In this document: positions 6,937-7,300 of the stretch, in pieces
How the letters are laid out: each line of letters opens with the position of its first letter
How positions within the stretch are numbered: position 1 is the stretch's first letter
DNA from: Candidatus Pacearchaeota archaeon
Lineage (GTDB): Archaea > Nanobdellota > Nanobdellia > Pacearchaeales > GW2011-AR1
Assembly (NCBI GenBank): GCA_017609045.1
Contig: JAFCES010000018.1
Coordinates: forward strand, 1-7,300
Reading direction: 5' to 3'
DNA length: 7,300 nucleotides
Translations under genes and position numbers: made by a program
The notes under the pieces: model-generated
Seen by the model: the letters and a program-made list of their open reading frames with translations, nothing else
Databases searched by the model: none
What the model was told of the DNA's origin: nothing

Positions 6937-6956
6937 CAAAACCATAAAAAAGTAAG

Positions 6957-7300
6957 ATGGCCAAAAAACTAACTTTAAGCTTTATACCATATGCAGATAT
7001 CTCAAAACTTGAAAGTGTAGAAAGAGTGAAAAAAATTCTTGACATAGTTCTGAAAAACAGGATAGTGATTCTACAAGGTAGGTTAGATCCAACAGAAGAA
7101 GCTTCTCTTATTCAGAGTACTATGGCTTTAGTGGGAAAGATAAAAAAGTTTAAAGGAGTTGAACTTGCTGTAATTCAGCCGAACAACAAGGAAGCTTTGT
7201 TTGATAAATTTAAACTAGGAATTGCAAGAGCTTTAGTAGGACAGAGAGATGTTCTTACGATAGTTGGGCCAGCTGCCATAGTCAAGGAGATAAAGAAAGA
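6957..7300 (+). CDS. DUF2073 family protein, 3' end outside window
   Basis: The ATG at 6957 opens a frame that runs past the window edge, giving about 114 residues starting MAKKLTLSFIPYADISK. The segments KNRIVILQGRLDPTEEASLI, the block after it (MALVGKIKKFKGVELAVI) and RDVLTIVGPAAIVKEIKK match my memory of DUF2073, an archaeal family of about 120 or more residues, so only a short C-terminal piece is probably missing. No signal peptide or membrane segment is seen; it should be cytoplasmic. Archaeal genomes commonly place this family next to the Era-like GTPase, as here, which makes a GTPase partner or regulator a reasonable inference. The biochemical function is not known to me. The start is supported by the conserved N-terminus and by a gap of only 39 bases after the GTPase stop. 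Confidence 0.85.
   Translation, partial: MAKKLTLSFIPYADISKLESVERVKKILDIVLKNRIVILQGRLDPTEEASLIQSTMALVGKIKKFKGVELAVIQPNNKEALFDKFKLGIARALVGQRDVLTIVGPAAIVKEIKK

Noticed and set aside
6918..6956. Small RNA or riboswitch in the gap before the DUF2073 gene
   Set aside because: The gap is only 39 bases, A-rich and without a visible stem-loop.

Overview
This window is AT-rich (roughly one third G+C by eye) and looks like a fragment of an archaeal chromosome, most probably a DPANN-type archaeon of the Pacearchaeota/Woesearchaeota kind. Three things point there. The right end carries an Era-like GTPase followed by a DUF2073 protein, a pairing I know from archaea. TATA-box-like sequences lie about 25-32 bases before three start codons, with no Shine-Dalgarno sequence, as expected for leaderless archaeal transcripts. 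The left three quarters encode very large, Cys-rich, sequon-rich surface proteins with PKD domains and a C-terminal membrane anchor, a style common in these lineages. The lineage call is inference; the archaeal call is firmer.

Left region (1-3484): a very long exported Cys-rich protein. It enters the window already open at base 1 and appears as two overlapping reading frames, 1-1527 and 1493-3484. The second frame has no signal peptide and no early ATG, starts in the middle of a Cys repeat, and carries the only membrane anchor. The simplest reading is one gene of more than 1,150 codons in this window, interrupted by a +1 frame change between about 1460 and 1524. Contents in order: a CxNGxDDDxxxxxDC motif, a first 'AYW' beta-rich domain, an ITG-type hydrophobic segment, several CxxGxC..GE..CPxDC motifs with an internal duplication, a second AYW domain, a PKD domain, a PKD-like domain, a second Cys-rich block, a transmembrane helix and a short basic tail.

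Middle region (3485-6239): a short intergenic stretch with a TATA-like box and a T8 run, then a 903-codon type I membrane protein. It has a signal peptide, a long N-terminal beta-rich ectodomain, a PKD domain, a helical and mixed region, one juxtamembrane Cys motif of the same type as the upstream gene, one transmembrane helix, and a basic cytoplasmic tail with a small helical domain.

Right region (6240-7300): a TATA-like box, an Era-like GTPase of 213 codons without a KH domain, another short gap, and the start of a DUF2073 gene that runs off the window. These two are probably cytoplasmic partners, unrelated in function to the surface proteins. All genes are on the + strand. There is no gene-free stretch over 300 bases, and I saw no tRNA, rRNA, CRISPR array or mobile element. 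I see no clear new enzymatic or defence system. The most interesting material is the undescribed surface-protein architecture and its frame break.
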